NCBI GenBank assembly: GCA_963763135.1
Contig: CAVXNJ010000006.1
Location: 13,311-77,310, forward strand
DNA from: JANMZO01 sp963763135
GTDB lineage: Bacteria; Actinomycetota; Acidimicrobiia; Acidimicrobiales; JANYDT01
Length of the DNA: 64,000 nt
Reading direction: 5' to 3'
Below the pieces are notes generated by a model. It searched no databases. It saw nothing but the letters and a program-made list of their open reading frames with translations, and was not told where the DNA came from. Positions 23,319 through 31,615 of this stretch are shown here, one piece after another. The position numbers and the translations under genes were made by a program. Each line of letters starts with the position of its first letter. Position 1 is the first letter of the stretch.

Positions 23319-24130
23319 TGACCGAGATCTCACCTTCGACCAAGGCCAAGATTGCGGAGTCACTTCCTCCGAGTGCACTCTCCCCCGACGCGCTCGCCGC
23401 GTTTCTGGCCCTGGCCGACGACGAGTTCATCATCGGGCACCGTCACTCCGAATGGCTCGGCCTCTCACCGTTTCTCGAGGAGGACCTGACGCTCTCGTCG
23501 ATCGCGCAAGACGAATTCGGGCACGCTCGCGCGCTGTACCGCATCATCTGGCCGACGTGGGAGACCCGCGAACAGGGCCTCGTGCGCCGACCGGAAAACG
23601 AATGGCGGTCGTGCTCGCTCACGGAACGGCAGAGCCCGACGTGGGAGTGGTCGCTCATCCGCCATGCCATCTACGACACGGCCGAACCTCATCGATGGCT
23701 CCACCTGTTGCAGACCTGGGGATCAACGATCGACGGTCTCGATGCTCTTGTCGCGAATGTCGAGGAAGAGGAAACGTTTCATCGACGCCACGCACACGAT
23801 CTCGTGGTTCGGATCGGATCCGCCAACGACGATGCGCGAAGCCGCCTCCAGAGTGCGGTCGACGAGCTGTGGACCGACGTGGAGAAGCTTCTGTCCTGCA
23901 CCACCGGCTCGGAGTCGTGGGGCTCCACGTTTCTCGCGGACCTCGATGCGCTCTTTACGGCAGCGCGTCTCACCCGACCCGACCGCCAAGCAATCACCCC
24001 TGACCGACCGGCGTCGCGTCCGTCTGGAGCCGACGCTCCAGACGGTCGAGATACACGCCACGCCGACTTCGCGTCCATAACCGAGTCGTTGTTCGCCGTG
24101 CTGGCCTTTGACCCCAAAGCGACTTGGTGA
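23315..24130 (+). CDS. paaC: 1,2-phenylacetyl-CoA epoxidase subunit C
   Basis: Ferritin-like partner of PaaA, structural in E. coli. Family features are GHRHSEWLGLSPFLEEDLTLSSIAQDEFGHARALY and the second helix pair NVEEEETFHRRH. A DEFGH-type acidic/His motif is kept here, while E. coli PaaC has lost its metal ligands, so a metal site may survive. Residues about 222-250 form a Pro/Asp-rich insertion near the C-terminus. It starts at ATG 23315 overlapping the paaB stop. No paaE reductase follows; the next gene is on the other strand. Confidence 0.92.
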   Translation: MMTEISPSTKAKIAESLPPSALSPDALAAFLALADDEFIIGHRHSEWLGLSPFLEEDLTLSSIAQDEFGHARALYRIIWPTWETREQGLVRRPENEWRSCSLTERQSPTWEWSLIRHAIYDTAEPHRWLHLLQTWGSTIDGLDALVANVEEEETFHRRHAHDLVVRIGSANDDARSRLQSAVDELWTDVEKLLSCTTGSESWGSTFLADLDALFTAARLTRPDRQAITPDRPASRPSGADAPDGRDTRHADFASITESLFAVLAFDPKATW

Positions 24131-24190
24131 TCATCGACGATTCGAACGGGGCTACAACGGCGACACCGATTACGCCCGCCATGGAAACGG

Positions 24191-24676
24191 CTACCGGCGG
24201 TCGATGGCTACCTTGCGCCCCATCGCCTCTTCGATTGCCGCCGACACTCGACCCGACAGTTCTGCGGCGTGGGCCAGTTCCTGGTGGTGAAGCAGATCGA
24301 CGAGATAGCGCTGCATCGACATCGAGTGCGTTGGCGCGATTTCACACACCAAAGCCGAGCCCACATCCGTAAGGCGGGCCAACAGGCCACGACGGTCATT
24401 CGGCGCCTTCTCGCGCTGTACGCAGCCCTTCCGTTCGAGTCGGTCGACGCAATGCGACAGTCGGCTTTTCGACAGAAGCGATATCTCCGCCAGGCTGGTC
24501 ATGCGAACGCCTTCGGGCGGGCCCTCGGCCAACGCGACCAGAACATCGAATTCCGCCAACGACACCTCGTGCAGCTTTTCCAGGTCTCGATCAAGCTGGC
24601 TCAACAGAAGCGTTGCAGTACGAACAATCGATCGACAAGCCGTCTTCTGCGCCTCCGGTAACCAACTGTTTTCCAC
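24191..24676 (-). CDS. MarR-family transcriptional regulator
   Basis: 161-residue winged-helix regulator: MTSLAEISLLSKSRLSHCVDRLERKGCVQRE is the recognition region and PNDRRGLLARLTDVG the wing. GTG 24676 is chosen because GGGGAG lies 5-6 bases upstream; TTG 24730 is also open but without a site. It converges with paaC, so it could regulate the paa genes, itself or something distant. MarR proteins commonly respond to aromatic acids; no operator was identified. Confidence 0.88.
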   Translation of the reverse strand: MENSWLPEAQKTACRSIVRTATLLLSQLDRDLEKLHEVSLAEFDVLVALAEGPPEGVRMTSLAEISLLSKSRLSHCVDRLERKGCVQREKAPNDRRGLLARLTDVGSALVCEIAPTHSMSMQRYLVDLLHHQELAHAAELSGRVSAAIEEAMGRKVAIDRR

Positions 24677-24749
24677 GAACTCCCCGCTTTTCGTCCAACG
24701 CCGTTTGGGTAATGTACTGGAACCCGGCAAGTTGTCCGCAAACCGTGGG

Positions 24750-24777
24750 AAAAATGCCCCGAACCCTTCGTTTCGGG
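24750..24777 (-). terminator. Rho-independent terminator after the DUF1501 gene
   Basis: On the minus strand CCCGAA and TTCGGG form a 6-bp stem with an 8-nt loop (24758-24777), followed 3 bases later by five T (24750-24754). It lies about 30 bp beyond the DUF1501 stop. Confidence 0.65.
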
Positions 24778-24807
24778 ATATTTTCGCCGACCGTATTTAA
24801 CCTTCTC

Positions 24808-26175
24808 TTAGTGAAGCAATGGTAAAGGCGACCACGATCCGCTCAACGTTACCGAGGGGTCTACACCCAAAACACCGGCGAGGATCGACGCATAGACCGA
24901 TCGAAAATCGGTCGTGAACTTGAGGTCTCCCTGGTCGAGATCGGTCAGGCTGGGAGCGTCGCCGTAGAACCCGCCCCGGACCCCGGGACCCGCGACAAAC
25001 ACCGGGCCCGCAGTCCCGTGGTCGGTGCCCTCACTCAGGTTTCCTGCGACTCTTCGACCGAATTCCGAATACACCATTACCGTAACTCCAGCCGCCTTCG
25101 GCTCGCTGGTCAACGATGAAAGAAATCTCGAAATGGCACCGTCTACGGTGGCCAACAATCGAGCATGCTGATCCTGCTCCCTTGCGTGAGTATCAAAGCC
25201 GCCCAGCGATACGGAGTAGACCCGCGTCGGAGCGTCACCTTTGATCAAGGTTGCAACGTCGTTGAGCTGAGAATCCAGCACCGAATTGCTATCGCCATTC
25301 GCCGTAGAACCTCCCTCTAAACTTGCAGTCTCTGCATGTTGTGTTCCGTTCTTCAGGATCGGCCCCAATTGGTTAATGACCCGAACCAGATCTGCCACTG
25401 TCCCACCGATTTTTGCTCCCCACGGACCAAGTTCGGCGCCGGCCTGGCCGCGACCCAACTCGACAAAGGCATTCGTGATAGCGGCACCGCCCGGGAGGAC
25501 GACCTGACCGTTCGGAAGCGCTGATCCACCCCCGCCCTTCAGCCCGATGAGCGCTCGAGGCACCGACGGACCGAGGCTCAGCATGCGCAGTGGATCGGTG
25601 CTCGTCGCATCCTGCCAGCGTCCGAGCCAGCCGCTCACCTCAGAGCGATCGGGCACCGCCGATTGCCAGATGTCCATCGAACGGAAGTGGCTGCGGTTCG
25701 GATTCGGATACCCGACGGCGCGCACGATGGCGAGTCGTTTGTCGTCCCACAGTTTCTTGAAGCCGGTCATCGAAGGGTGGAGCCCGTAGTCAGCATCAAG
25801 CGGGATGACCCGATCCGCCGTGATGGCGAGCGTTCCGCGACCGCCAAGATACGCGCTGTTCGAGTACGGAACGACAGTATCGAGACCATCGTTTCCTCCG
25901 TAGAGCGTGACCAGCACGAGTATGCCCGTGGCCTTGGCGGACTTCGGCGTGTTTGGTGACGCCTGGGCGCTCACCGGCGCAACGGCAGCGTTGGCCGAGT
26001 CTCCCGCCGGAAATGCTCCGCCGTGGCGCACCGGCATCGCCATTCCCGTCGCGGCGACCGCCGCGGTCGTGCCGAGCCCGACCAGAACCTGCCGACGCGT
26101 CACTTCTCGGGGGTGGTCGGCGTTGGGCTTCGCCGTACCGTTTGCAACTGATGGGCTTTCACGTTTTGAAGTCAT
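24808..26175 (-). CDS. DUF1501-domain protein, Tat-exported
   Basis: 455 residues. The N-terminus has a twin-arginine signal (TRRQVLVGLG near residue 26, then an Ala-rich hydrophobic run), so export is folded and probably cofactor-dependent. The mature part matches DUF1501, a member of the alkaline phosphatase/sulfatase superfamily: LVLVTLYGGNDGLDTVVPY, GFDTHAREQDQHARLL, VMVYSEFGRRV, GTDHGTAGPVFV. These His/Asp/Glu clusters suggest metal binding. It is 22 bp downstream of the DUF1800 gene and pairs with it, as in many bacteria. Substrate unknown. Confidence 0.9.
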   Translation of the reverse strand: MTSKRESPSVANGTAKPNADHPREVTRRQVLVGLGTTAAVAATGMAMPVRHGGAFPAGDSANAAVAPVSAQASPNTPKSAKATGILVLVTLYGGNDGLDTVVPYSNSAYLGGRGTLAITADRVIPLDADYGLHPSMTGFKKLWDDKRLAIVRAVGYPNPNRSHFRSMDIWQSAVPDRSEVSGWLGRWQDATSTDPLRMLSLGPSVPRALIGLKGGGGSALPNGQVVLPGGAAITNAFVELGRGQAGAELGPWGAKIGGTVADLVRVINQLGPILKNGTQHAETASLEGGSTANGDSNSVLDSQLNDVATLIKGDAPTRVYSVSLGGFDTHAREQDQHARLLATVDGAISRFLSSLTSEPKAAGVTVMVYSEFGRRVAGNLSEGTDHGTAGPVFVAGPGVRGGFYGDAPSLTDLDQGDLKFTTDFRSVYASILAGVLGVDPSVTLSGSWSPLPLLH

Positions 26176-26197
26176 GGCGTAGGTGTCCTTCGACCGA

Positions 26198-27544
26198 TCA
26201 GTTGAGAACGTATTCCGGGCTGACCAGAGCGATGGCCAGCTGAGATTTCGGATCATTTGCCTTCACCAGGGCCGCCGTCGTGGCCGAGGTCCAACCGTCG
26301 AGGCCGAGTTGCGAAGCCAGAACGTCGAGACGCTGCGATGCCGGAACTCCGGTCAGCCACGAAAGGTTGGCGGAACGCGACAGGGTCGCCGCGGTGGCGA
26401 GTCGGGCATGGGCCGTCGCGGTCGACACCCAATATCCGTTCTGAGGCCAACCACCAACGCTGGGCGGTGCGAAGGGAACCTGATTCAGGTCACGCAACGC
26501 ATTGAGCAGGATCTGGGGCCGGGTCGGGCCGTTCGAGAACGGGAGGTTCAAGGCCCTAAGCGCGCCTACCATCCACTCAACCGGCTGCTTCACGAGGCCT
26601 TGCTTGGCCCGCTTCGACACAAACTCGGGGTGACGAAAGATCGAACGCATCAACGTGGTGATGTCTCCATCGGAGGCGAATCCTGCCGCCACCTCAGTGA
26701 CAATCGGGTCGTCGGGGTTCACGGGAAACGCGAAACGGCTCCACAGCTTCGAAGCGACGAAGCGAGTCGCCGCGGGATGGTTCGCGAGTAGCGAGATGAC
26801 CTCTTCGCCCCCGTAGGCGCCGACCCGACCGAGGATGGTCTTCTGGCCGGCGTCATGTTGCCCTTTCAGAACGCTGAACTCACCGGTCTTGCGGTTGATT
26901 CGCCATCCGGTGAAGGCCCGGGCCGCTTCCCGGACATCGGCATCGGTGTACGAACCGATCCCGATCGTGAAGAGCTCCATCAGTTCGCGGGCGAAGTTCT
27001 CGTTCGGGCTTCCCTTCTTGTTCTGGTTGGAGTCGAGCCAGATCATCATGGCCGGATCCTTGGCCACCGCCTGGGTCAAGGCTTCGAATCGACCACTCCC
27101 GAGGGAGCGGAAGATCTCGTTTTGCGAGAGCATGAACGCAGCCTCGTTGACCTTCTCGATCGAGGTGGCGAAGTGGCCGTGCCAGAAGAACGTGAGCTTC
27201 TCTCGCAACGGAACGCTGGTCGCGACCATCCGGTCCATCCACCACATCGTGATCTCACGGCGTTGGGCGGCCCGGGTCTGGTTCCGGGCCTTGCGTTCTT
27301 CGATGGTCTCGATCTCGCTGGCCGCCAACGTGATCACCGTGTTCGGTCGGGGAATCGCGTCTGCGCCGGGGTCACCGGGTGAACGTACGAGAAGCGCGTC
27401 GACGGCAGCGTTGTAGCCCGCCGGTGCCAATTGCTTGAGGCGATCGAGCGGGGCGCCGAATCCAGCCCGACGGTAGAGGTGAGCGAGATTGGAAATCAGT
27501 TCGTCAGCCACCCTGTGAGACTCGGGGTTGCCTATGAGGAGCAT
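26198..27544 (-). CDS. DUF1800-domain protein
   Basis: 448 residues matching DUF1800 end to end: HLYRRAGFGAPLDRLKQLA, REKLTFFWHGHFATSIEKV, NENFARELMELFTIGIGSYT, DVREAARAFTGWRI, GGWPQNGYWV. ATG 27544 has AGGA 5 bases upstream and no signal peptide follows, unlike its DUF1501 partner, so it may be exported with that protein or act before export. DUF1800/DUF1501 pairs are widespread but uncharacterised. Divergent from engB. Confidence 0.9.
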   Translation of the reverse strand: MLLIGNPESHRVADELISNLAHLYRRAGFGAPLDRLKQLAPAGYNAAVDALLVRSPGDPGADAIPRPNTVITLAASEIETIEERKARNQTRAAQRREITMWWMDRMVATSVPLREKLTFFWHGHFATSIEKVNEAAFMLSQNEIFRSLGSGRFEALTQAVAKDPAMMIWLDSNQNKKGSPNENFARELMELFTIGIGSYTDADVREAARAFTGWRINRKTGEFSVLKGQHDAGQKTILGRVGAYGGEEVISLLANHPAATRFVASKLWSRFAFPVNPDDPIVTEVAAGFASDGDITTLMRSIFRHPEFVSKRAKQGLVKQPVEWMVGALRALNLPFSNGPTRPQILLNALRDLNQVPFAPPSVGGWPQNGYWVSTATAHARLATAATLSRSANLSWLTGVPASQRLDVLASQLGLDGWTSATTAALVKANDPKSQLAIALVSPEYVLN

Positions 27545-27640
27545 GTGATCCTGCGGTTGCGAACCCGACAGCAAGCTGAACAGAACGAAAAATCCCGACT
27601 GCGGTTCGCGGTCGGGGTCAATTCGGCCCATCATGGAGGG

Positions 27641-28228
27641 ATGTCGCGTCCTCTGCAGCTCACGTTCCTCACCTCGGCGTCGAAGCCCAGCCAGCTTCCC
27701 GACACCGACGTGGAGGTCGCGTTCGTCGGGCGCTCCAATGTCGGCAAATCCTCGCTCATCAACGCGCTCGCCAATCAGCGACAACTCGCACGGGTGTCGA
27801 ACACGCCCGGCCGCACCCAGCTGATCAACCTGTTCACGCATGCCGGAGGTGGGGTTCTCGTCGACCTACCGGGCTACGGGTTCGCCGCGGTCCACGCGGC
27901 GCGGCGCAACGCGTGGCGTCCGATGATCGAGGGCTATCTGACGAACCGCGAACAGCTCGTGATGATCTACGTGTTGGTCGACGGCGAAGTCGGGCCCACC
28001 GCGCTCGACCTTCAGATGCTCGAATGGTTGCGTCACCTCACGCTCCCCCACACGATCGTCGCGACCAAGCACGACAAGGTGAAACCATCGAAGATCGGCG
28101 CCCGCAAAGCGGAGATGGCAAAGAAGTGCCTGCTCGAACCGGCCGACATCTTGTGGGTAAGCGCGTCGAAGGGCACCGGCATCGAAGCGCTCCGCGGCCG
28201 CGTCGTCGATCAGCTCACGTCGGAATAG
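27641..28228 (+). CDS. engB: Ribosome biogenesis GTPase EngB/YsxC
   Basis: Small GTPase needed for large-subunit assembly. All G motifs are present: G1 GRSNVGKSS, G2 Thr in NTPGRTQ, G3 DLPGYG, G4 TKHDK, G5 SASKGTG. 195 aa is normal. ATG 27641 follows GGAGGG; the frame is open to 27431 but that part overlaps the divergent gene. It ends 41 bp before the DUF1003 gene, which converges on it. Confidence 0.95.
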   Translation: MSRPLQLTFLTSASKPSQLPDTDVEVAFVGRSNVGKSSLINALANQRQLARVSNTPGRTQLINLFTHAGGGVLVDLPGYGFAAVHAARRNAWRPMIEGYLTNREQLVMIYVLVDGEVGPTALDLQMLEWLRHLTLPHTIVATKHDKVKPSKIGARKAEMAKKCLLEPADILWVSASKGTGIEALRGRVVDQLTSE

Positions 28229-28231
28229 TCG

Positions 28232-28274
28232 GACTGACAGGCCAAATCAGTCGGGTCGACGGACTGAATCAGTC
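28232..28274. repeat. Two tandem stem-loops built from GACTGA/TCAGTC
   Basis: GACTGA...TCAGTC occurs at 28232-28252 (9-nt loop) and again at 28262-28274 (1-nt loop) between engB and the convergent DUF1003 gene, whose stop lies in the second copy. They may act as a bidirectional terminator. Confidence 0.5.
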
Positions 28275-28799
28275 GGTCGAGCGGTCGCGCTCGGCCATGC
28301 GGTCGAACGCCCGATCAAACGCCCGTTCGAACGTGCGGTCGAGATCTTCAGTCGTCACGACGTCGGACAGGGCCAAGCGGATGGAGGCCAGCTCCCGGGC
28401 AAGGAACTCGGTGTCGGCCTGGGTGCGAAACGCAGTGTCACGGTCGCGTTCGTTGGCGAGCCGATCGCGTTCGGCCTGGCGATTCTGCGCGAGGAGAATC
28501 AGCGGAGCCGCGTACGCCGCCTGCAACGACAGGATCAGCGTGAGGAACTGCATGGGGTACTCGTCGAAGCGCCACGACTTCGGCGCAACGGAGTTAACGA
28601 TTACCCAGAGACCGATAAAGATGCTTTGGAAGACGAGGAACCGGGCCGTCCCGATGAACCGGGCTATCGCCTCCGAGAACGTGCCGAAGCGTTCCGGGTC
28701 GTAATGCACGCCGAAGCGGATGCCGCGACGCCGCGGCTGGGAGAGGTCAAGTCGGGCCCGTGGGCCGAAGCGTTCCGCGATTCTGGTCCGGGAGCTCAT
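28269..28799 (-). CDS. DUF1003 membrane protein
   Basis: 176 residues. Two membrane helices (about 52-70 FLVFQSIFIGLWVIVNS and 83-103 FLTLILSLQAAYAAPLILL) match DUF1003, with the conserved RFDEYP between them. A charged C-terminal helix rich in Arg, Asp and Glu (about 105-176) is probably a cytoplasmic coiled coil and carries FERAFDRAFDRM repeats. Its start overlaps the end of the MgtE-N/CBS gene (ATGA), so the two are coupled and likely interact. Function unknown. Confidence 0.88.
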   Translation of the reverse strand: MSSRTRIAERFGPRARLDLSQPRRRGIRFGVHYDPERFGTFSEAIARFIGTARFLVFQSIFIGLWVIVNSVAPKSWRFDEYPMQFLTLILSLQAAYAAPLILLAQNRQAERDRLANERDRDTAFRTQADTEFLARELASIRLALSDVVTTEDLDRTFERAFDRAFDRMAERDRSTD

Positions 28800-30004
28800 C
28801 GTCGCCTCCGCCAGCCATCAGGAAGCAGATGATCGAGCACGTCGTCGACGCTCACCGCCCCCAGGAGACGTCCGGCCGCATCGCGGACCGGCACGGCGAC
28901 CACGTCGTAGGACGCGAGACGACGGGCGATCTCGGCGGTCGGGAGATCCACAGTGACCGGCTCGGGCATCTCGTCGAGACACAGGGCTAGGGGCGTCGAA
29001 GGAGGCTCCCGGAGCAGGCGCTGAAAGCCGACCGGCCCGAGATAGCGGCCCGTGGGAGTCTCGTGCGGCGCTTCGGTTACGAACACCTGTGCCGCTTCCG
29101 CCGCGGCGGTGTCGGGATCGCGGATACGGGCCAGCGCCTCGGCAACGGTGGCGGAACCCGACAGGATGAGTGGATCGGGGTTCATGAGACCACCCGCGGT
29201 ATCCGGGAGATACTGCAGCAGGCGGCGGACCGACTCCGATTCCTCGGGCTCCATCGCCGCAAGTACATCTTCGCGTTCACGGGCCGACAGCTCCGCGATG
29301 ACGTCGGCCGCGTCGTCGGAGTCCATTTCCTCCAACACGTCGGCCGCACGCTCGACGTCGAGGTGTTCGATGATCGCGGATGCTTCACCCTCGGGAAGTT
29401 CCACGAGCAGGTCGGCGAGGTCTTCGTCGTCCATGGCCTCGGCGACCGCGTGCCGCTCGATCTCCGACAGCGCCGAGATCTGATCGGCGGCATCGGCAGG
29501 GTGCAACTCGCGCAACTCCGCCGTCTTGGCCGCTACCAGGTTGACGCCGCCGAACAACGGAATCAGGACTTCCCACCCGGTGACGCGACCGGACCTCCGC
29601 CGACGAATCAGGCCCATAGCCGACAGCGACACGCCGGAGACCTCCCACGATCGCATCTCGCCCGGGGTGGCGGTCAGAGCGATGTCGTTGAGGAACTCGC
29701 GACCGATGCGCTTGTCGAGAAGATCGGCCTTGGCGAGCAGTTCGCCACCGCGCTTCTTGAACCGGCGGAGGTCAACGGTGCCCGAGAGCAGGCGGGCTCC
29801 GGCGGTATCGAGTTCGGCCACACGGTTCGCGTTGATGAAGATCTGGCGGCGCTGCACTTCGGCCACAAAGCCGAGCACGGGTGGCGGGGATTCCGCAGCC
29901 GGGTACCCGATAACCACGTCCGCGATGCGACCGACTGCGTTGCCGTCAATGGCAAGCAGGTTGAGCCCGAGCAGTCGGGAAACGAATACGGTCGCCTCGT
30001 TCAC
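28796..30004 (-). CDS. Soluble MgtE N-domain/CBS-domain protein
   Basis: 402 residues with no membrane segment. An N-terminal PRC-barrel-like region (about 1-160) is followed by the MgtE intracellular N domain (about 165-280; LHPADAADQISAL, LLVELPEGEASAIIEHLD, VLEEMDSDDAADVIAEL) and a CBS pair (about 285-400). In MgtE these domains sense cytoplasmic Mg2+ and gate the channel. Here the transmembrane channel is missing, so the module may sense Mg2+ for another partner, most simply the coupled DUF1003 protein. That is inference. Confidence 0.88.
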   Translation of the reverse strand: MNEATVFVSRLLGLNLLAIDGNAVGRIADVVIGYPAAESPPPVLGFVAEVQRRQIFINANRVAELDTAGARLLSGTVDLRRFKKRGGELLAKADLLDKRIGREFLNDIALTATPGEMRSWEVSGVSLSAMGLIRRRRSGRVTGWEVLIPLFGGVNLVAAKTAELRELHPADAADQISALSEIERHAVAEAMDDEDLADLLVELPEGEASAIIEHLDVERAADVLEEMDSDDAADVIAELSAREREDVLAAMEPEESESVRRLLQYLPDTAGGLMNPDPLILSGSATVAEALARIRDPDTAAAEAAQVFVTEAPHETPTGRYLGPVGFQRLLREPPSTPLALCLDEMPEPVTVDLPTAEIARRLASYDVVAVPVRDAAGRLLGAVSVDDVLDHLLPDGWRRRR

Positions 30005-30033
30005 ATAGGCAATCTAACCGTCATCCGGCCCGG

Positions 30034-30060
30034 CTGGCACCACATACAGCTGTGTGCCAG
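30034..30060. promoter_or_regulatory. Hairpin in the divergent MgtE-like/amine oxidase leader region
   Basis: CTGGCAC and GTGCCAG (30034-30040, 30054-30060) plus an inner ACA/TGT and one bulged C form a 10-bp stem with a 6-nt loop, 30 bp upstream of the MgtE-like start on the minus strand. It may be a 5' leader structure or an operator; no known riboswitch is recognised. Confidence 0.4.
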
Positions 30061-30200
30061 GAGAACCGATCAGGTGCCGGCAGAACGGACGGGGTGGCAT
30101 CAGCCAAACCCGGCAAATCAAGTTGTCGGGAATGGTCGGTCCCGGGCCGACGGGCCGGTCGATGCTCCAGTTCGCGTGCGGAAACAGCGATGATAGGAAG

Positions 30201-31565
30201 ATGCCAACGCGATTCGAAACGACCGACGTCGTCGTAATCGGCGCCGGGGTTTCCGGCCTGGCCGCCGCCCGGCACATCGTCCGGTGCGGAAAGTCAGTGC
30301 TCGTACTTGACGCCGACACCCGTGTCGGGGGGCGATTGCGCACTCACCACCTCGCCGATGGCACGGCCTTTGATCTTGGTGGTCAGTGGATCGCTCCCGC
30401 CGAAGAGATGCCGCGGATCAACGCCCTCCTCGCGGAATACCAGCTCGCTACGTTTCAGCAGGTCGACTCGGCCCGGATGGACCTCACCGCCCACAAGATC
30501 GAGAACATGCCCCGCCTCATGCGGGCGGAATGGGAATGGTTTGTGGCCAAGCTCGAGGAGCTGGCCGAATCAGTCGACCCTGAGGTTCTCCTCCGTACAC
30601 CCGATGCCACCGCTCTCGATGCCGTAAGTGTCGAAGAGTGGAAGCGGGCGAACCTCGACTCCGAGGAACTGAAGAAGGTGTTCGACCAGATTGTTCGCAC
30701 GGAGTACACCCTGGAGCCCAAAGATGTTTCCATGCTGTACTTCCTCCACGGCATCAAAATGTCCGGCGGCTTGGAGGCGATGTTCTCGTCCGATGGCGGA
30801 TCACACAGCACCCGGGTCGTGAAAGGACTCGCTGCGGTTGCCTCATGCATGGCTGCGGAGTTGGGTCACCGGGTCATGCTCGGCTACCAGGTGTACGACA
30901 TCATCCACCGAGACGACGGGGTCCGCGTGGTCGCCGAGAACGCGATCATCGAAGCTGACCACGTGATCGTTGCGCTTCCGCCGAACCAGATTCAGCGCAT
31001 CGATTTTGATCCGGTCCTCCCCCGGCGCCGGATGTGGTTGCTCCAGCGGCTCGAAATGGGAAGCGTCATCAAGTGCTTCGCGCTTTACGACAAACCGTTC
31101 TGGCGGGGGCGCTCGGTGCAGATCGTCGACCCTGAGTTGATCGTTCTCGACCACACGCTCGACGCGTCGTCACCCGACGACAATCACTATGCACTCGTAG
31201 CATTCATCGGTGGCGACGATGCCGTCGTGTGGTCCGACCGCTCGCCTGAGGACCGCCGGGCCGAGGTGCTCGACGGATTGGCCCGTGTGCTCGGCGAGGA
31301 GGCCCGCACCCCCATCGACTACTTCGATCACGATTGGCTCGCCGAGCCCTTCATCGGCGGAGGTTACGCCTGCTACGCGCCCCCGGGAGTGATGACGTCG
31401 GGATATGAAGAACTGTCGCATCCGATCGGGCCCATCCACTGGGCGGGCACCGAGATGGCGACGACCTACCAGGGCTACGTGGAGGGCGCGCTGGAATCGG
31501 CCGAACGAGCAGCGACCGAAGTCCTCGACGCCCTGTTCGCTCGGGCGCCTCAGCCGGCCCCGTAA
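30201..31565 (+). CDS. Flavin monoamine oxidase-family protein
   Basis: FAD-dependent amine oxidase. The Rossmann dinucleotide motif is VVVIGAGVSGLAAARH (residues 9-24), followed by the family motif VGGRLRTHHLADGTAFDLGGQWI, a substrate domain in the middle, and the C-terminal flavin motif IHWAGTEMATTYQGYVEGALESAERAA. Length 454 aa is usual. No signal peptide. ATG 30201 is preceded by AGGAAG. The amine cannot be inferred; family members oxidise monoamines, polyamines or amino acids. Monocistronic by position. Confidence 0.92.
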   Translation: MPTRFETTDVVVIGAGVSGLAAARHIVRCGKSVLVLDADTRVGGRLRTHHLADGTAFDLGGQWIAPAEEMPRINALLAEYQLATFQQVDSARMDLTAHKIENMPRLMRAEWEWFVAKLEELAESVDPEVLLRTPDATALDAVSVEEWKRANLDSEELKKVFDQIVRTEYTLEPKDVSMLYFLHGIKMSGGLEAMFSSDGGSHSTRVVKGLAAVASCMAAELGHRVMLGYQVYDIIHRDDGVRVVAENAIIEADHVIVALPPNQIQRIDFDPVLPRRRMWLLQRLEMGSVIKCFALYDKPFWRGRSVQIVDPELIVLDHTLDASSPDDNHYALVAFIGGDDAVVWSDRSPEDRRAEVLDGLARVLGEEARTPIDYFDHDWLAEPFIGGGYACYAPPGVMTSGYEELSHPIGPIHWAGTEMATTYQGYVEGALESAERAATEVLDALFARAPQPAP

Positions 31566-31615
31566 CGAGTCGCCCGCCCGACTCGATCGCGGCTCCCGAT
31601 CTGCGGCGGGAACTA

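Noticed and set aside
30201..31565. Polyamine oxidase or other named amine oxidase
   Set aside because: The flavin motifs fix the family, but no residue pattern identifies the amine.
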